64,000 bases of DNA from Acetobacter sp. (GTDB lineage: Bacteria > Pseudomonadota > Alphaproteobacteria > Acetobacterales > Acetobacteraceae): contig NZ_JAKVME010000002.1 in NCBI RefSeq assembly GCF_022483985.1, positions 124,001-188,000 on the forward strand, read 5' to 3'. Under the pieces are notes generated by a model. That model was not told the DNA's origin. It ran no database searches and saw only the letters and a program-made list of their open reading frames with translations. A program made the position numbers and the translations under genes. This document shows, piece after piece, positions 63,070-64,000 of this stretch. Numbering within the stretch: position 1 is the stretch's first letter; the number at the start of each line of letters is the position of its first letter.

Positions 63070-63487
63070 ACAGAGGGAAGGTAATCAAAACACGAAGACC
63101 CGGCATATTGTCTTCCAGAATGAATACGCCTCCCAGATGCTCAGTGATAGCATTGGCCAGACTGATACCGAGACCTGTTCCCGGCGTGGAACGGCTACGG
63201 TCAAGCCGAAAAAAGCGTTCAGCCAGCTTTGGTAGCAGATTCACAGGAACTCCCGGACCGTTATCAGCTATACAGAGTTCTGCCTGGTTGGTTGTCCTAG
63301 TAACAGAAATGGAAATTACTGTATCAGGCGGGGTATGGATAAGGCCATTGTCCAGAATATTACATACGAGTTGTTGTAATAGGACAGCATCAGCACGGAT
63401 CAGGATGTGAGGAGCAAAAGATGCCTGAATTTTGTGGTGACTGTCTTCAGCGATGGATTCGAAAATTTCGAGACATTTCTGGACCTG
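63047..63487 (-). pseudogene. Histidine kinase, 5' end cut by an IS5-family element
   Basis: Only the ATP-binding half remains. It reads VQKCLEIFESIAEDSHHK, then LLQQLVCNILDNGLIHTPPD (N box), LCIADNGPGVPVNLLPKLAE (G1), RFFRLDRSRSTPGTGLGISL (G2) and ends with TFPLFDQPAVN. The His-containing dimerisation region and any membrane sensor part lie upstream, where insertion-sequence DNA begins (about 63488). The short frame extended into the element (to 63535) is not a real start. The remainder of the kinase may lie beyond the element, outside the window. Its 3' end overlaps the glycosyltransferase start. Confidence 0.8.
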
Positions 63488-64000
63488 GAGGGTTCTAAAA
63501 ACCTCTTGGTATTGAGGCCTACGCTGTGATTCCATTTTTCTGGTTCTGGTTGGAGGAATGGCGCTATGAAACAGGCGGGATTTTTTGACGTTGAAGAGCG
63601 GCTTGCTCGGTTAAGCGGTCTTGGCGACCAGCTTGAAGCGTTTTCCCGGACTGTGGATTTTGAGGTGTTCCGCCCGGAACTGGACAAGGCACTGGCCTAT
63701 TCAGACGGGAGCAAAGGCGGGCGTCCACCGTTTGATCCGGTGCTGATGTTCAAGATCCTGGTGATCCAGACACTCAACAATCTGTCCGATGAACGGACGG
63801 AATACCTGATCAACGACCGTCTCTCCTTCATGCGCTTTTTAGGTCTGGGGCTGTCGGACCGTGTACCTGATGCCAGAACGGTATGGCTGTTTCGAGAGCG
63901 TCTGACCCAGGCTGGTGCGATTGGTGGTCTGTTCAATCGCTTTGACGCAACCCTGCGTAACGCTGGTTATCTGCCGATGTCAGGCCAGATCCTGGATGCC
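63488..64000 (+). mobile_element. IS5-family insertion sequence, left end
   Basis: The kinase frame breaks at about 63488 with GAGGGTTCTAAAAACC, the likely left inverted repeat, followed by a short leader and the transposase gene. The right end lies beyond the window, so length, right repeat and target duplication cannot be read. Confidence 0.75.
63566..64000 (+). CDS. IS5-family transposase, 5' part (cut by the window edge)
   Basis: The ATG at 63566 has GGAGGA upstream, and the frame stays open to the window end. It reads KQAGFFDVEERLARLSGLGD, then PELDKALAYSDGSKGGRPPF, DPVLMFKILVIQTLNNLSDE, YLINDRLSFMRFLGLGLSDR and VPDARTVWLFRERLTQAGAI. This is the N-terminal domain of IS5/IS1182-type DDE transposases (DUF772-like), with the GRPPFDPVLMFK signature. 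The catalytic residues lie further downstream. An ATG eight bases earlier ends after three codons and is not used. Confidence 0.9.
   Translation, partial: MKQAGFFDVEERLARLSGLGDQLEAFSRTVDFEVFRPELDKALAYSDGSKGGRPPFDPVLMFKILVIQTLNNLSDERTEYLINDRLSFMRFLGLGLSDRVPDARTVWLFRERLTQAGAIGGLFNRFDATLRNAGYLPMSGQILDA

Overview
The window reads as chromosomal DNA of an alphaproteobacterium, most likely an acetic acid bacterium (Acetobacteraceae). This is inferred from family content, not from a database search: leuS-lptE-holA and argS-SPOR-scpA-scpB housekeeping blocks, a DUF3576 lipoprotein, Hint-domain proteins, FixJ-type regulators, a BLH-SQR fusion, and high GC with AT-rich accessory patches. I saw no rRNA, tRNA or CRISPR array.

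Layout. (1) 1-4.5 kb is a graveyard of mobile-element genes: parB, DUF2840 and DUF4365 fragments, then a Dcm/Vsr restriction-modification locus. The methyltransferase and mismatch endonuclease are intact, but the restriction endonuclease has lost its core. A second vsr relic and a truncated second endonuclease-like gene are also present. (2) 5-7.8 kb holds a glycosyltransferase and a lipocalin-like/LysR divergent pair. (3) 8-17.8 kb is core genome: argS, a SPOR protein, scpAB, holA, lptE, leuS and a DUF3576 lipoprotein. (4) 17.9-27.4 kb is the most unusual region. It contains a SARP-like regulator, a Hint-domain protein, a 128-residue protein with a textbook double-glycine leader, a HlyD adaptor, an ABC exporter with an N-terminal C39 peptidase, and a DUF4279 protein. 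(5) 27.6-36.7 kb holds an SbcD/SbcC-like nuclease pair, prs, a phosphatase, a CHRD protein, AcuI, a Rid protein and an NmrA-like protein. (6) 36.8-44.4 kb holds an OafA-type acyltransferase, a Fur-like regulator without metal ligands, a TonB siderophore receptor, and a FixL/FixJ-like two-component system whose kinase is frameshifted in a G8 tract. (7) 44.5-56.8 kb is a sulfide-stress and cytochrome bd island: TauE, BLH-SQR fusion, persulfide dioxygenase, peroxiredoxin, ArsR regulator, cydDCAB, two small membrane proteins and two YeeE/YedE halves. (8) 57-63.5 kb is a polysaccharide-type cluster of four GT4 glycosyltransferases and a membrane protein. It ends in a histidine kinase cut by an IS5-family element that runs off the window.

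How the parts work together. The peptide region looks like a self-contained export system: the C39 domain would cut the leader after Gly-Gly while the ABC/HlyD pair moves the cargo across the inner membrane. The SARP protein and a perfect 23-bp palindrome are candidate controls. In the sulfide island, quinone-linked sulfide oxidation, persulfide oxidation, sulfur transport and a terminal oxidase of the sulfide-tolerant bd class sit together under a BigR/SqrR-like repressor. AT-rich palindromes are found in both promoter regions.
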